Origin: Turbatrix aceti
Taxonomy: Eukaryota > Nematoda > Chromadorea > Rhabditida > Panagrolaimidae
Assembly (NCBI GenBank): GCA_963969345.1
Contig: OZ017770.1
Location: forward strand, 7,201,246-7,265,245
Direction: 5' to 3'
Length of the DNA stretch: 64,000 bases
The notes below the pieces were generated by a model. The model was given only the letters and a program-made list of their open reading frames with translations, searched no databases and was not told where the DNA came from. Positions 36,539 through 47,900 of the stretch are shown one piece after another (the first letter of the stretch is position 1; each line of letters begins with the position of its first letter). The translations under genes and the position numbers were made by a program.

Positions 36539-39500
36539 ATGAGTAGCTTAGCTTGGCTAGCGCTCTCCTGGACAATCGTAGCGGCGGCATGCTACTACGT
36601 CGTCTTCAAACTGGGCCTACAGTCGCCAGAAGACGAATATGTCAAGTCCACCGACGCGTCGACTACTCACGCTGAGCCGACATACACTAGGTACGTGCTT
36701 ATTCTATTATGCAATGCAGCCTATGCACTAATACAAATTTTATGAGTAGACTTAATTCAACTTATAGTGTAAGACCAAGCGAAGCCAGTGATGTCAACAA
36801 GTGGGCTAACGTTATTATCAAATGGTTTAACGACTACTCCGGTACGAAATTAACTCGGTTGCAGAGTGAAGTGCTGAATGCACTCGACGAGTCTGCAAGG
36901 CGACTGTTGCAAAATGTAATTAATATTTTGCATTAATGAGGGTGTATTCGAGGAGGCATTTTTTATCATTGCAGGAGCAGTATGACTTTAAGTTTTCTCA
37001 ATCGGACAACGAGGAAGGCCAAATATCGGCTCCTATCATTTCAAACGCTCAGCTTACACCTGGTCCATCCAATCAAATCGTATGCACTCAAAATGCAAAA
37101 TTCGTTGAACGAACAAATTTTTTTTAGTCTGCCAGAGCACATCTGCGTATCTCACGAGCTGCATTAAAATTTCAAATCTCGAAACGGCAAACTGATCGAT
37201 ACATCGTTAACCACTACGAAGCTATTCTCAGCAACATTGATGCAAATGTAATCACCCTTTTTTCACCTTACAAAATGGTTTTAAAGATGTTATTTTAGAT
37301 CGATACCCGAGTAGCTTCAATTGCAGGTCAAACACATGTGATCGTTTGTTTTTCGCAGACTCCAACAAGCGAACTCGTTCTCTACGATACTGAGCAGGGA
37401 CGGGTAAGTGGATGAAGAACCAGGAACTAATAGTAATCATCGAACGTAAACAAAGCAAAAAAATAAGAAAATGAAGTGTTCTATGATACGTGATATATTT
37501 GCAGATCACAGGTCCTGAGGCCGCTACCATCCATGATATCCTCAACAAAGCGATCGGCGCTTCAATAACGGATTTGAAGCTCAGCTCCCTCACTGGAGAT
37601 ACTGAAGTGCACACTCCGGCTTCCAACCTGTCGGGTATCAGTGATTTATCCACCAAGCGATTTTTCCAAACAAACGTAAACCTACCTTTTTTTGCCCCCA
37701 AAAAAAAAATTATTTCAGCAGAAAAGTGCGCATAACCTTCCGCCCCTACCGAGCCTTAATAACAACAACCGACCTAATGTCTTACACGTTACTGTAATCC
37801 AGGGAATCGATTTAAATATTCATGAAGGTAGAGGCAAAACAAAGGACATCATTTGCTTATAGTTGTTATTTCAGCCGACGAGCAGCCTTTCGTAGTAGCA
37901 GAAATTGATGAGCCTGAGCAAAAATACATTACACAGCTTGGTGTTACGAGAAACCCAATGTGGAATGATGTGTTCGCCTTGTAAGTTAGAAGAAAGCCCA
38001 TAATTACATTGTGCCATACGAAAAACTGTTTAGCGACTTGTCAAACAACAGCGACGAGGTGCTTTTCGAAGTTTACAACAAAAACCCTCACTTCAATGGG
38101 GAAAGCACATTTCTGGGGCTGGCAATTGTTGGCATAAGCGAGCTTCTTCGCACTCGCAGTTCGGTACAGTATCTGAAGCTGCAGAGTCGTCCTAACATGA
38201 AGGATGAGGTAACCGGTAATCTGCAAGTCAAGGTCGGTTATTGTGCATTTGTGCAATATTGAAAATGTTTTTTTTGCAGTTTGACTTCAGTCACGATGAC
38301 CGGCTGCAACAAATAGGAACACAATCTAGCCAGGTTCTTTTGTCAAACCGAAGGGGTGAGAGAGTGAGCGAAACTATCGCGCACCATACACGTCCGCTTT
38401 CCGCTGGCCTGGGCGATGGACTTCCGCATTCCAAGTTGGCGGAACCCATTCAGAGCAACACAATGACGGTTACTATCAGGGGAATACAAGTGCCACAAGG
38501 CCAGCTAAAAAGCCACGACGTTGATAACTACACTGCCTACGATCCCCATGAAGGACAGAAACTGAATAACAACGAATCCTTTGACAAGTATCAAAATAAT
38601 CATGAGTACGTAAATCAGAGGTCACCTGTCCAGAAATCCCCTGTCCAGCAGCAGCAATTCTTCAGCCAACCAAGCCCGACTCAGAGAAATGCACCAACCC
38701 AGTTTTATCAGACGCCATCGCAGCAATCGTACTACGCTCAACAGTCTCCGACTCTAAAAACACCCTCGTCGCAGTTTTCCGATCCATTTGAACAGCGCTC
38801 GGTTTCAAACCAGCAGACTAAGCCAGTAAGCACCCCAGATAGCCTCAATCAGTCCTATCAATATGCGTCTGACATAGAAGAAGCCCCTCTCTACAAATCT
38901 GCCACGCTCGACAGTCGGCGTAGCACAAGCGAAAAGCGTAACAGAGAGCGATCCTTCTTTGGAGACTTGAAAGACCGACTCAGCAAAAAGCGCCGGTCTT
39001 ATCAGGGTCGCTCGAGGAGTGCGGACCCAATGAGTCGATCTCTCTACGAAACGGAATCAGCGCCGCCATCGAGAGACGTTTCCACTGGACCCTACTATCG
39101 TGACTACGATAATTACGGTATGAAATGTTATTTTAATTTTTTTTATTTTTAATGTTTTTAGCCAAATACACCGGCGACGAAAACGCAAAATGTTCATTGG
39201 TACTGGAATTGCCTCGAGGAAATGAGCATCAGTAAGTGAATTCAAGGTGGATCAAAATATGAAAAATTGTTTTTCAGATACTTTTTAATTCCCCCCTCAA
39301 TTGCCAGAGAGCCTGCAGCAGCTTCAATTCTGAGAAAAGGAAAGAAGCTGCACATCTGCAAAAATCACACATTTGTTGCCGTAAAAAGCACTTGGTAAGC
39401 AAACTACTGGGATTATCCCATGTTCACAAAATGGTTTTTTAGCGGATTGGTTTGCAACACGTGCAATACCAAGATTCCAACCGGATTTAACAAGCAAGCG

Positions 39501-39719
39501 TATCAGTGTCGAACTTGCCGCACAGTCTGTCACAAGGGCTGTCATCTGGATGTCCCTGAATTCTGCCACATAAACAACCCTCTCAGTATCTCTATGTAAG
39601 TTGACTAAACAGTTATTTTTTTAACTTTTTACCCCCTTTGCAGGGCGAAAGACGTCGATTGGGCGCATTGCCTCAGCCATGATCAAATCGAAGAATACAT
39701 CTCAGCAGAAAACTTATAA
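36539..39719 (+). CDS. membrane-anchored SMP-like / C2 / C1 domain protein
   Basis: 822 residues from fourteen exons, first 36539-36690, last 39644-39719. An N-terminal membrane anchor (LAWLALSWTIVAAACYYVVF) is followed by ~260 residues that look like an SMP-type lipid-transfer fold (VNKWANVIIKWFNDYSG, QISARAHLRISRAALKF, THVIVCFSQTPTSELVLYD). A C2 domain comes next (LHVTVIQGIDLNIHE, YITQLGVTRNPMWNDVFAF, FLGLAIVGISELL). A 280-residue Gln/Ser-rich disordered linker made by one large exon leads to a C1 zinc finger with all eight ligands in exact spacing (H-x12-C-x2-C-x14-C-x2-C-x4-H-x2-C-x7-C) from HTFVAVKSTCGLVC. The usual QG of DAG-binding C1s is QA here. The order recalls PDZD8 or TMEM24/C2CD2L-type ER contact-site proteins, but no PDZ domain is visible. 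The anchor-C2-C1 call is firm; SMP is inferred. AATAAA at 39830-39835. Confidence 0.85.
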
Positions 39720-39829
39720 CTTTCGTCTTTTGTCAGCCAGATGCTAAAAAATTGATTTTTGTAATCCCAAAGAGTCTAATTTTTCAAAAACTTTAACGTG
39801 ATTTAAACCCGGTAGGCTTTAAAATACGA

Positions 39830-39835
39830 AATAAA
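39830..39835 (+). other. polyadenylation signal of the C2-C1 gene
   Basis: AATAAA about 110 nt after the stop codon and 46 nt before the stop of the convergent GRAMD4-like gene. Confidence 0.55.
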
Positions 39836-39880
39836 GAAAAAAATTGAAGCCGGGTGAAGATGGGTCAGGAAACATTTACA

Positions 39881-41809
39881 TCAAATGCTTTCAATGCGTG
39901 CTGCTGCGATCAGTGATTCATAGAACTCATCGCGTTTGTGAATACCGATGAATTGCACCGGAGTTTCGCTGGAGAAAAGATGGAGCTCAATGGACTTGCT
40001 TGAACCAAACGTTTTTGTTACTTTGATCTGAAATTTTATTTTGATAATCTTGGATGACGCAATTTGAAGCCAACCTTTGCCACCGCTTTGATGTCTTCGA
40101 ATGGGACGTAGAATTGATCGAGAGTGCCGTCTTTTGCTTTGTGGATTCGGAATTTAAGAGACCTAAACATCTGTTTTTTGATTTTAAATTCTTCAAAGAA
40201 AAACTTACGCTTCGTTAAGATAGAGCGTGCCAGGAATCACGCTGCGTGAATACGATTTGTGCAGCATCACACACAAACAGTCTGCAATCAAAAGATTTTT
40301 TGAACACGTTTTTAAAAACAAGAGCTTACAGGTTATGACGTTATCATCCGCAATAGACGAATTCGTTGTACTGTTATCATCTTGGCTGTTGTCGGTGTTT
40401 GGGATACTTTCCGTGGATTGCAATTCCGATGCTTTGACTAGCATTTCTTCCGTTGGTGTTGTCGATTTACTGGAAATCGACTCAATGGAATACGAATGAC
40501 TTTCAGAATCAAAAACACTGTTGTTTTTGGATGAAATGACCTCCGCATTTTCTTGAGTTTCCGTTGTGTCAATGCTCTTTTGGCTGAAGTTTTCAGAATT
40601 TGATTTTTCAATTCTTGTCGCCTTTTGGGAAGGTGGGGGTAAATCCTCTTTATAGAAGTAAGCAAAGATGTCCGAAGTTATGCGCAGTTTGGGGAACCGG
40701 TGGAAAAGATAGACTATCACAAACGCATAAACGCCTGCTGCAAGGCCGACCGTAATCAAACAGGTTTCCGGGGGCACAATCAGTGTCCAAGCAAAAGCTG
40801 CCGTTACTATTGTCAAAAATTTAAGGGTAACGTCGGGGTTTTTCCATGTGAATAATCTGAAAATGAATTATAATTTTTTAAAAGCTAAAACAAATCGTAC
40901 TCCCTGATTTTTTCCAGCACATTCGCGACGAACTGCACCAGTATTTGGGCTTTGCGTGCGGCATCAAAAACAAGCGGAGCACGCTTAGATTCGTTCTGAT
41001 CAGCGTTCTTTTCTTTTTGTGAAAGCAAAAACAGTCCAAGATTACGGTTTCTGAAAAAAACCTTCTCTGGCTTTCCTGTTTTTAGAAAACATACGTGTGT
41101 TTGTCAATTAAGTTGACGGTGAGCTGAAGAATGATGAGAAAAAGCGGAAAAGCCAGTATCCATCCGCACCAAATGGCATACATGTATGCAGCAAACACGC
41201 CTAATGTTACCAGTGGACGCTGCCAGATCAGCAATTCGTGAATTCCGTGCGCCGCGTCAACATAGGGTTTGCATTCAGAAACTAAAAAAAACAGTATCAC
41301 AGGCGAAGAAACAGAAACAGAAAATGAGAACTCACTGCAACGTTTGATATCCTTTCGTAGAGTGTAAGCATTGGGTTTGGATTTCATAATCGAATTATTT
41401 GTTTTCTCCGTGGAAGTCTCATTCAGTGCATCTAGAATTTCTCGACAGAATGCCTTGATGTCGTCAACATAATTCTGTTTTTCAGATGATGAGGTGTCAT
41501 CTGGTGACGCATCACAGACGTAATCAACGCTGAAAATTATTAATCAAATTTTAAAACTAAAAATTAATCATACGAGTTGTGATTGGATTCGCCGTGTTCT
41601 GGAACCGAAGAATCGGAGAGTTCAGATATCATGGATGCTGAAATCAAAAAACGCATGAAAATATTAAAGTTATCTTTTGACTTACCTAGATCGCGGTTGT
41701 TTTGCACCAAAGATAAAAGTTGAGGATCTTCATTATCCGAGACCGCATCATCGTGATCGGTTCCATGGGTTGTCACGCAGATCACAGGCACGTCTCTTTC
41801 ATTCGACAT
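39881..41809 (-). CDS. GRAMD4-like protein (multi-pass membrane, C-terminal GRAM domain)
   Basis: 517 residues from nine exons (41686-41809, 41574-41637, 41336-41529, 41095-41281, 40901-41050, 40330-40856, 40209-40281, 40075-40162, 39881-40027). The N-terminal third is acidic and disordered. A paired hydrophobic region follows the signature HELLIWQRPLVTLGVFAAYM and IWCGWILAFPLFLIIL. A second hydrophobic pair comes after LFTWKNPDVTLKFLTIVTAA (TAAFAWTLIVPPET, GLAAGVYAFVIVYLF). After a 110-residue Ser-rich loop, the C terminus is a GRAM/PH-like domain (SVIPGTLYLNEASLKFRIHK, FYVPFEDIKAVAKV, SIELHLF, FIGIHKRDEFYESL). This is the layout of GRAMD4, an ER/mitochondria-associated protein linked in vertebrates to cell death and Toll-receptor control. 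The GRAM fold usually binds phosphoinositides. Exon 8 could use a second upstream acceptor. Confidence 0.85.
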
Positions 41810-42221
41810 GATAAATTTTCAAATTTGATTCTTAAAAAATTGGAGTTAAAAAAGCAGGAACAAAGAAAATTATGGTACTGTTTTGATATTTACCATGCCT
41901 TTGGGGTGTTTGCTTCTCTTTTTATTATTTTTCAACAGAAAATATTTTGAGGAGGTGTTCACACGCCTCTGCATGCATGATTCGTCCAGCCATGATTTGG
42001 TTTAAAAAAAAGCGGCGAGGTAAAAAACAATTTTACCATAGTTTTTTTTTCAATCCCTGGATGCAGACATGAAACTATTATATACTTAATTGTTTAAAAA
42101 ATGCTGAGTTGATGAGATGCAGATGTGAAGTTGAGACATTATTTGCGTGCATTTAGTTTTTCAACTAAAAAAAATAATGCAAATGCTTTTCTTTAAGATT
42201 GTATTTATTTCTTATATTTAT
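41810..42221. other. intergenic region
   Basis: AT-rich spacer. A TTTTTTAAG acceptor-like sequence on the minus strand (41831-41839) lies 21 nt upstream of the GRAMD4-like start. Nothing else seen. Confidence 0.4.
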
Positions 42222-42551
42222 TTCCAGAAAAACAAAAAAATATGGAAAAACAATCGACAACCGTGGAAAGAGTCATTGATGGAGGCGGAGGCGTTCAAAC
42301 GATGGAGTGCTTCAACCGACACACGTCATCCATTAATAACAAACGGAAATATACACGTAACAATGAAGCAGAAGGTTCGGGTCAGCAGACAGAAATCGCT
42401 CGGAGAATCATTTCTTGAGAATGTCAAAACAAAGAAGCGTAAACAACGTCTGGCTCAACCGGCCTTAGAAGTCCGAGTGTTTTCATTCTTAACAGACAAA
42501 ACTAGTCTTTTCTAATAATTCCATATTTCAAAGCACTCTTTAAAAAATAAA
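42222..42551 (+). CDS. possible small plus-strand gene
   Basis: A U-rich tract ending TTTCCAG near 42228 is followed by a frame open to 42515 that encodes a basic protein (KVRVSRQKSLGESFLENVKT, KKRKQRLAQPALEVRVFSFL) and then AATAAA at 42546-42551. The first ATG after the acceptor (42242) is in another frame and gives about 58 residues. The ATG near 42280 in the long frame gives about 78. The frame may instead be a 3' exon of an unseen gene. The coding status is doubtful; the acceptor and poly(A) signal are the main support. Confidence 0.3.
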
Positions 42552-42680
42552 ACTTTATGTATAACTCAGTATGTACAAACTACATTATGCAAATCACTGC
42601 GGAGAGATCGATGCTTTCGATGCAAATCACAGCGACGTAGCGCTAAAGATCTTGCGACAATTGTTTCACGGGTTGTTTGT

Positions 42681-44943
42681 TTAAACGGATTCCAGGCCAC
42701 TGTCGTCGTGACGAGTGTTGTTGCTATTGCAGGTCGGCGACGCCGCGGAAGTGAAGTTGGTTGGGATTCTGATGGTTCCATCGGCATTGATGACACCATG
42801 CGAAGTTCCCATGACCGAAGGACCGAGGTTGTAGTGTGGGAGAGAGCCGTTGCTCGTGCCGGCAACGGTCCTGTCACTGATGCTGCTGCCCAGACCGATG
42901 GACGACTCGACGGGGGATGTCATTGCCATTTCATTCTTAGGCGGCGCAGCGACGCCAGCATTGCTCCAGTACTGCACTGAGCGAAATTTGCGGTCCCACG
43001 GAGTTTCATACCTGCAAATAGCAAAATTAAAATCAATTCAAAAATATTATAAATAAAAAGTACAAACCTGTGATCTCCGTATTCTTCAACAATCATGGGG
43101 GTCTGGTAGTGATGCTCGTCGTCATCCTGCTGAGGACGATTCTTGAGCATAGTCTGGTGGATGTTGTGGAACTGGTTAGGCGGCAGAATCCGCTGGTGAT
43201 ACATGTTGTTGACGTTGAACGCCTTGTGGCCCTTGTTGCGACGGTTCTTGCGGAATCTGCAGCACGGAGCGAGAACACAGATGCAAATAACGGCGGCAAT
43301 GGTCATGATGAAGGCCGAAGCGCAGAGGATGATCAGGCTGTAGAAGACGCGATCGTCGCCAAGAAGCAGTGCGGCGGATTCTTCATTTTCCGAAGAATCC
43401 ACACCGTTGAGCGAAACATGAACATCCCGATCGGGGCACCAGGGGCATCGTTGGACGTGTCTCCGGATGGCAAAGGTGGCGTTAAAGCATTTTCCGATGA
43501 GAGAGACCTCGATGGGTGCTTCCAAAGCTTGGGCCGGTTTTCGTTCGTCTCCCAGATGACGCCTGGCTCGAGTTGCCTGTAATGAGAATACAAATAAGCC
43601 AATGTTAAACAATTTGTCAACATATTCCCCAGGTGTCCAGCGTCTTCTTTACAAACGTGTCTGTGACTTCTTGCTAAATGCCATTTCATCTGCACCCCCC
43701 AACTGGCGCAAACAATGACCTGTTTGTTTGTTTGCGAGGAGTTGCCTGACAACGAAAAATCACGGGGTCAATGACCGCATGCGCCAAGCGTGTGCCAATT
43801 GAACGGCCACAGACGTTAGGACAATGAGTGTTCAAGAGTGGAGGTACAAAAATTTCATGGGAACCGCTTGGGAGTTGCATGTTTGCGCTCGGTAATTACC
43901 GGAGAGTCCTTGTTGGGCTCGCATCAGCCATTTTTTTTTCAAGAGTCTCGGTCGAGCATAACAAAAACTTGTGTACATTATGTGCGTGCAAACAAGCATT
44001 CAAGCAAAACTTGGTCTTGCTTTTAGCCCAAATCTCAGCTCTCGAATTCGGTTTCATTATGGGGGGTTATGGGAAAGTACGGATAAAGATAATCCGAAAA
44101 CGAGAATTCGTCAATGCATACACCACTCAAGTGCTTTTGTTGCCCAAGATTACTGAACTAGGAGTGCCAGGCAGCTCGTCCAATTGCATTTTGACACCAT
44201 TTGCAAAAATACTCACCGATGAGGCCATGAAAAACGGGTTTTCAGGCTGGAAGATTTTAACTTCAGGAGACTGATCGCAGACTCGAGCGAAGCCGAACGA
44301 AGGATCTTTGCCGAAGACTTCCGCAATGAAGGCCACCATTTTTGGCTCGCCATTCGTCCAGTACGTAACAAAGGACCGCGTGTTTTTCTCCTGAAAACCG
44401 ATATCATAAGTGAGTGCAATCATCGTAATTGTCTGCAAAGTGTGGCGTCACCAACAACAAAAGGTAACCCGTGAGCCGTAAAGTAATTGTAGATAAACTT
44501 GCGCAAGCCGAGATCAAATGCGCGCCGACCAGGCTTCCGTCGGATGCACCTCTGCACGCGGCAGAAGCGCGTCGCGTTACCTGGACCATCAAAGTGGCAA
44601 CAATTTTTGAACCGCGCGCTCAGGCGTTTAATTATTAATCTATATGCCAACAAAGACGCCCCGGTAATGGGTATAATGGGCCGCGACTCACCTTTAGAAG
44701 CTGGTCATCGATTGGCCAATTCATGGAAGTCGACTCTGGAAGAGATTTCATCGTCTGAGTGATCTTGAAGGAAGGAGAGAAGCAGAAAGATGAAGCCAGG
44801 CAGTTTGGCGTAAGAGAAAGGCTGATGAGCTCGGTCGTCAGCCAGAAGGCGCCTTCGGGAGGTTCCAGGCCGGAGACGTAGACGGTCTCACGGGCTTCTG
44901 CGGCAGTAAACAGCAAAATCAAGGCAAACACAAAAGAGGCCAT
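42681..44943 (-). CDS. type I transmembrane protein, unrecognised family
   Basis: About 464 residues from five exons (44692-44943, about 44452-44580, 44217-44390, 43068-43576, 42681-43011). A signal peptide (MASFVFALILLFTAAEA) leads an ectodomain with RETVYVSGLEPPEGAFWL, TRSFVTYWTNGEPKMVAF, FGFARVCDQSPEVKIFQPEN and a Cys-rich end (CFNATFAIRRHVQRCPWCPD). One transmembrane helix (FYSLIILCASAFIMTIAAVI, then CICVLAPCC) is followed by a basic stop-transfer sequence. The ~200-residue cytoplasmic tail carries Tyr motifs and ends DDSGLESV, a plausible PDZ ligand (class III type, Glu at -2). The limits of the second exon are the weak point: two acceptors and two donors compete, and the choice given is the only one I found that keeps phase. 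The ATG is 16 nt after a TTGCAG acceptor. I would expect an adhesion or receptor-like role, by inference. Confidence 0.75.
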
Positions 44944-47900
44944 GATGTGATAACAGGCTCTGCAATAAGTCAAATTAAACGACTGAATGTCTCAAAACAG
45001 TTCACGGCAGTAGCGCGACACGAAAAAAACAATAGGGCACGCCCAGCATGTCCTAGCACCTCAAATGCAGGTGCTAGCAACACTGAAATCCACTTAAGCA
45101 ACAATTTAAAGTTTGCAAGGTAGGCTAATCCTCAAGAAAGCCATCTGAGAGCGATCGTTCTGTCGATAACAAGAATTGCAATTGTGCTAAGTGAGTGGCC
45201 TGAATCGTGTTCACGAGATCTAGGAAATGATACGCTGCAGCCAGGGAGGCGCGAAGAGGTCGCGTAATGACCATGAGTGCGAGTGTGAGACTGATTGATG
45301 GATTTACCGGTGAGGCATTTTTTTTCAGTAGATCGAAGGTCGTATGGGACACGGAGACAATAGGTCCACGGCCGTCAAGAGTCATGTACGTTGCAAGGTA
45401 ATAAGAACCATGTCAACGCAAACAAAGAGCGATAATGTCACTCTTTACGGTGTGGTCAGTAGAAGTAGGAAAATACATGGAGCACGGAAGTATGGTTTAT
45501 GGACCAACTGGCACGCTTGTGCTTATCAGGTAGGCCAGTTAACCCCATATTTATAAAGGGCACGCTACTTCTTTCCGGAAGGAGGAGTTTCGCATGTAAC
45601 AAGCATGAACACGCTGGAAAACAAGCGCGACGGTTGGGAAAGGGCGCCTGCCATAGATGGGAATACGAACAACTGTCGCCGGTTTTCCGAGACAAGTGGG
45701 TGTCGGAACGCGCATTCCCAGCGCAAACTTGGGACACCATGATACGCAGGGTTTTACCTATTCCCCGGACTGGGAATCAGCCAAATGGTTTGAAATTGTG
45801 AAAATGAATTTGTGCATGAAAAAAATATTTGCAACCAGAACAGACAGAAGAATAAGAAGATGCAACTGTTTACTCGACACGTTTGCGTAAGGTAGTGGAA
45901 GTAGCCAGATTGCTCTCACGATGGTAGGGTGCATTTCAAAAAGGTTCAAAGGAGGGTTCAACTGCGCGTAAGCCGAGCGATAGCACGTCCTTAAAGCCGT
46001 TAAAAGTGTTGACCGCATTGTATAACCAACTTTGTTCAAAGAGACAAGAGCTAGAAGGATTCTCAGCGGCAATCTCAAGTGGTTTCTAAACTTGGAGTGC
46101 TAGCCACACTAGGCGGCCAAACCATTTGTCGGCGCCTGCAGGGGGTCAACAAGTTAGGCCGCGCAAAGCACAGCCAACAAGCACAGTGCAAGCGATACCT
46201 GGACGAAGAAAGCCAAACAGGGTCGCTAATGTGTGATCGAAGACAAAATGCTTACAGTTCGGTGACGAACGTTTGTAATCTGAGCAGGTTCTAATGCGGC
46301 ACGCCTAAGTTGGTTGCTGCCGTACCGGTGACAGGTTAGCTCATCACGCTGTGTCCTTTTGACCACAGAAAGGCGCGATGAAAAAAGAAGGTTGTCATCG
46401 GAGATGACAACCAAGTGGGCCCGAACGCGGTGTCATTGTTCGGCCTTTTTTCGACAAACCAACTGCCAAGAAAAAGATGCTAAACACAAAAGAACAAGGG
46501 CAGCATAGGTTTTGAAGCTCGTAAAAAAGCATCGCATTGCCGGTGTGGCACGCGCGAGAGAGCCTACTGCAAAAGAAGAAGGGTAGGAAAATCAAAGGAC
46601 GACTATAAATCATAAAACGACACTGCCACGAGTCGTCCTCGATATGTTGTGCCACAAATCAAGAGTCACCCTCGATCGAGGACAGGCACAGCCCATCGCC
46701 AATTAGCAATGGTGTAACAGAATGTACTGCGCCACTCAAAACCGAACAGGAGATGTCCTTTGAATTCAAAGTACATCTGTTTATTGCTTGTCGGCATCGC
46801 CGGCTAGGTCAAAGCGCGCCGGGATGAGCAGTCGTGCCGTAGGGATCGGCATTACGTCGCTCGACAAGGCTGTCAAAGCTTCCGCGCACGCTTTCCTGGC
46901 TTGCAGTACATTTTTGCGCACAGGTGAGAAAACAAGCCTAAAACAAAAGGCGACACGAATGACTTTGATGTGCGACAAGATAAGCCTCAAGGCTGACATG
47001 GCTGCATGGTCACGCCATGTTTTTTAAACTCAAGGTTTGGGCAATAATTTAGTTTCTTTCTTTTCAACAAATTAGCCGAAAAGCAAAAATTCTCTAAGCC
47101 ATCGAACAAACAGAAAGCAAAAAGGTAGGAAAAAGTACTAATTACTTGAAGATAAAAACTGTTGGTCCGGTTTTGCAAATGATACGGGAGAAAGGAGATG
47201 AGTTAACCACCACCGCTTGAGGGAGGTCAAAATGACGCGCAAGAGTATTTCTCGGTGGGATGAGCTGCGTTGAAAATGAAACCATGGCTTTTTGAGGTGC
47301 AGGGAGAAGTCCCGCGCTTCAAGCGTTGTCTTCAAAGTGTGTGTATCCATCAAATGCGCGAAAACGAGGTTACAAGTGGTCTGTATCTACTGGCCGTCAA
47401 TCTTTCAAGTGCTATATCCGAGCATCCTTGCATCTCAACCGGTCACCCCTGATTTGAGCAAAAAACCAACGAGCAAGAGTACCTCACAACATCCTAATCA
47501 TCACTCGACGGTTATTGTCTGGCAAACACAGCCCTGATGACTACCCCCACTCCAAACCGTGTGGAGTTGCAGCCACGATGCATTCAAAAAAAACAAAAAA
47601 AAAGTAAAACACATTTCAGTTTGATTGTCTTTTTTTTCTGCTTTATTACAGTGCCTCGGCAAACAGACAAAGATAAGTAGAAAGAAGCGCAATTTTGTGT
47701 AAAAAAATACAGAAAAAAATATATTGATAGCAAGCAATTGCAAAGCAGCAAGTCCTCCTGGCCCGTGTGCAAAGCAAGATGAAACATTTTATGTTCCTTT
47801 TTATTCGTGGCGCCATTCTCGACTCACACAACTAATCCGAAGGATCCATATGGGCTACAAGTCTTTGATCTTTTACGATCGCAAATGAACAAGGCGCACA

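Noticed and set aside
42708..43582. Plus-strand frames of 90 and 170 codons
   Set aside because: Antisense to well-supported exons of the type I membrane gene, which has the signal peptide, TM helix and consistent phases.
43828..44274. A 148-codon plus-strand frame
   Set aside because: It spans an intron and is partly antisense to exon 3 of the type I membrane gene; no coherent protein.
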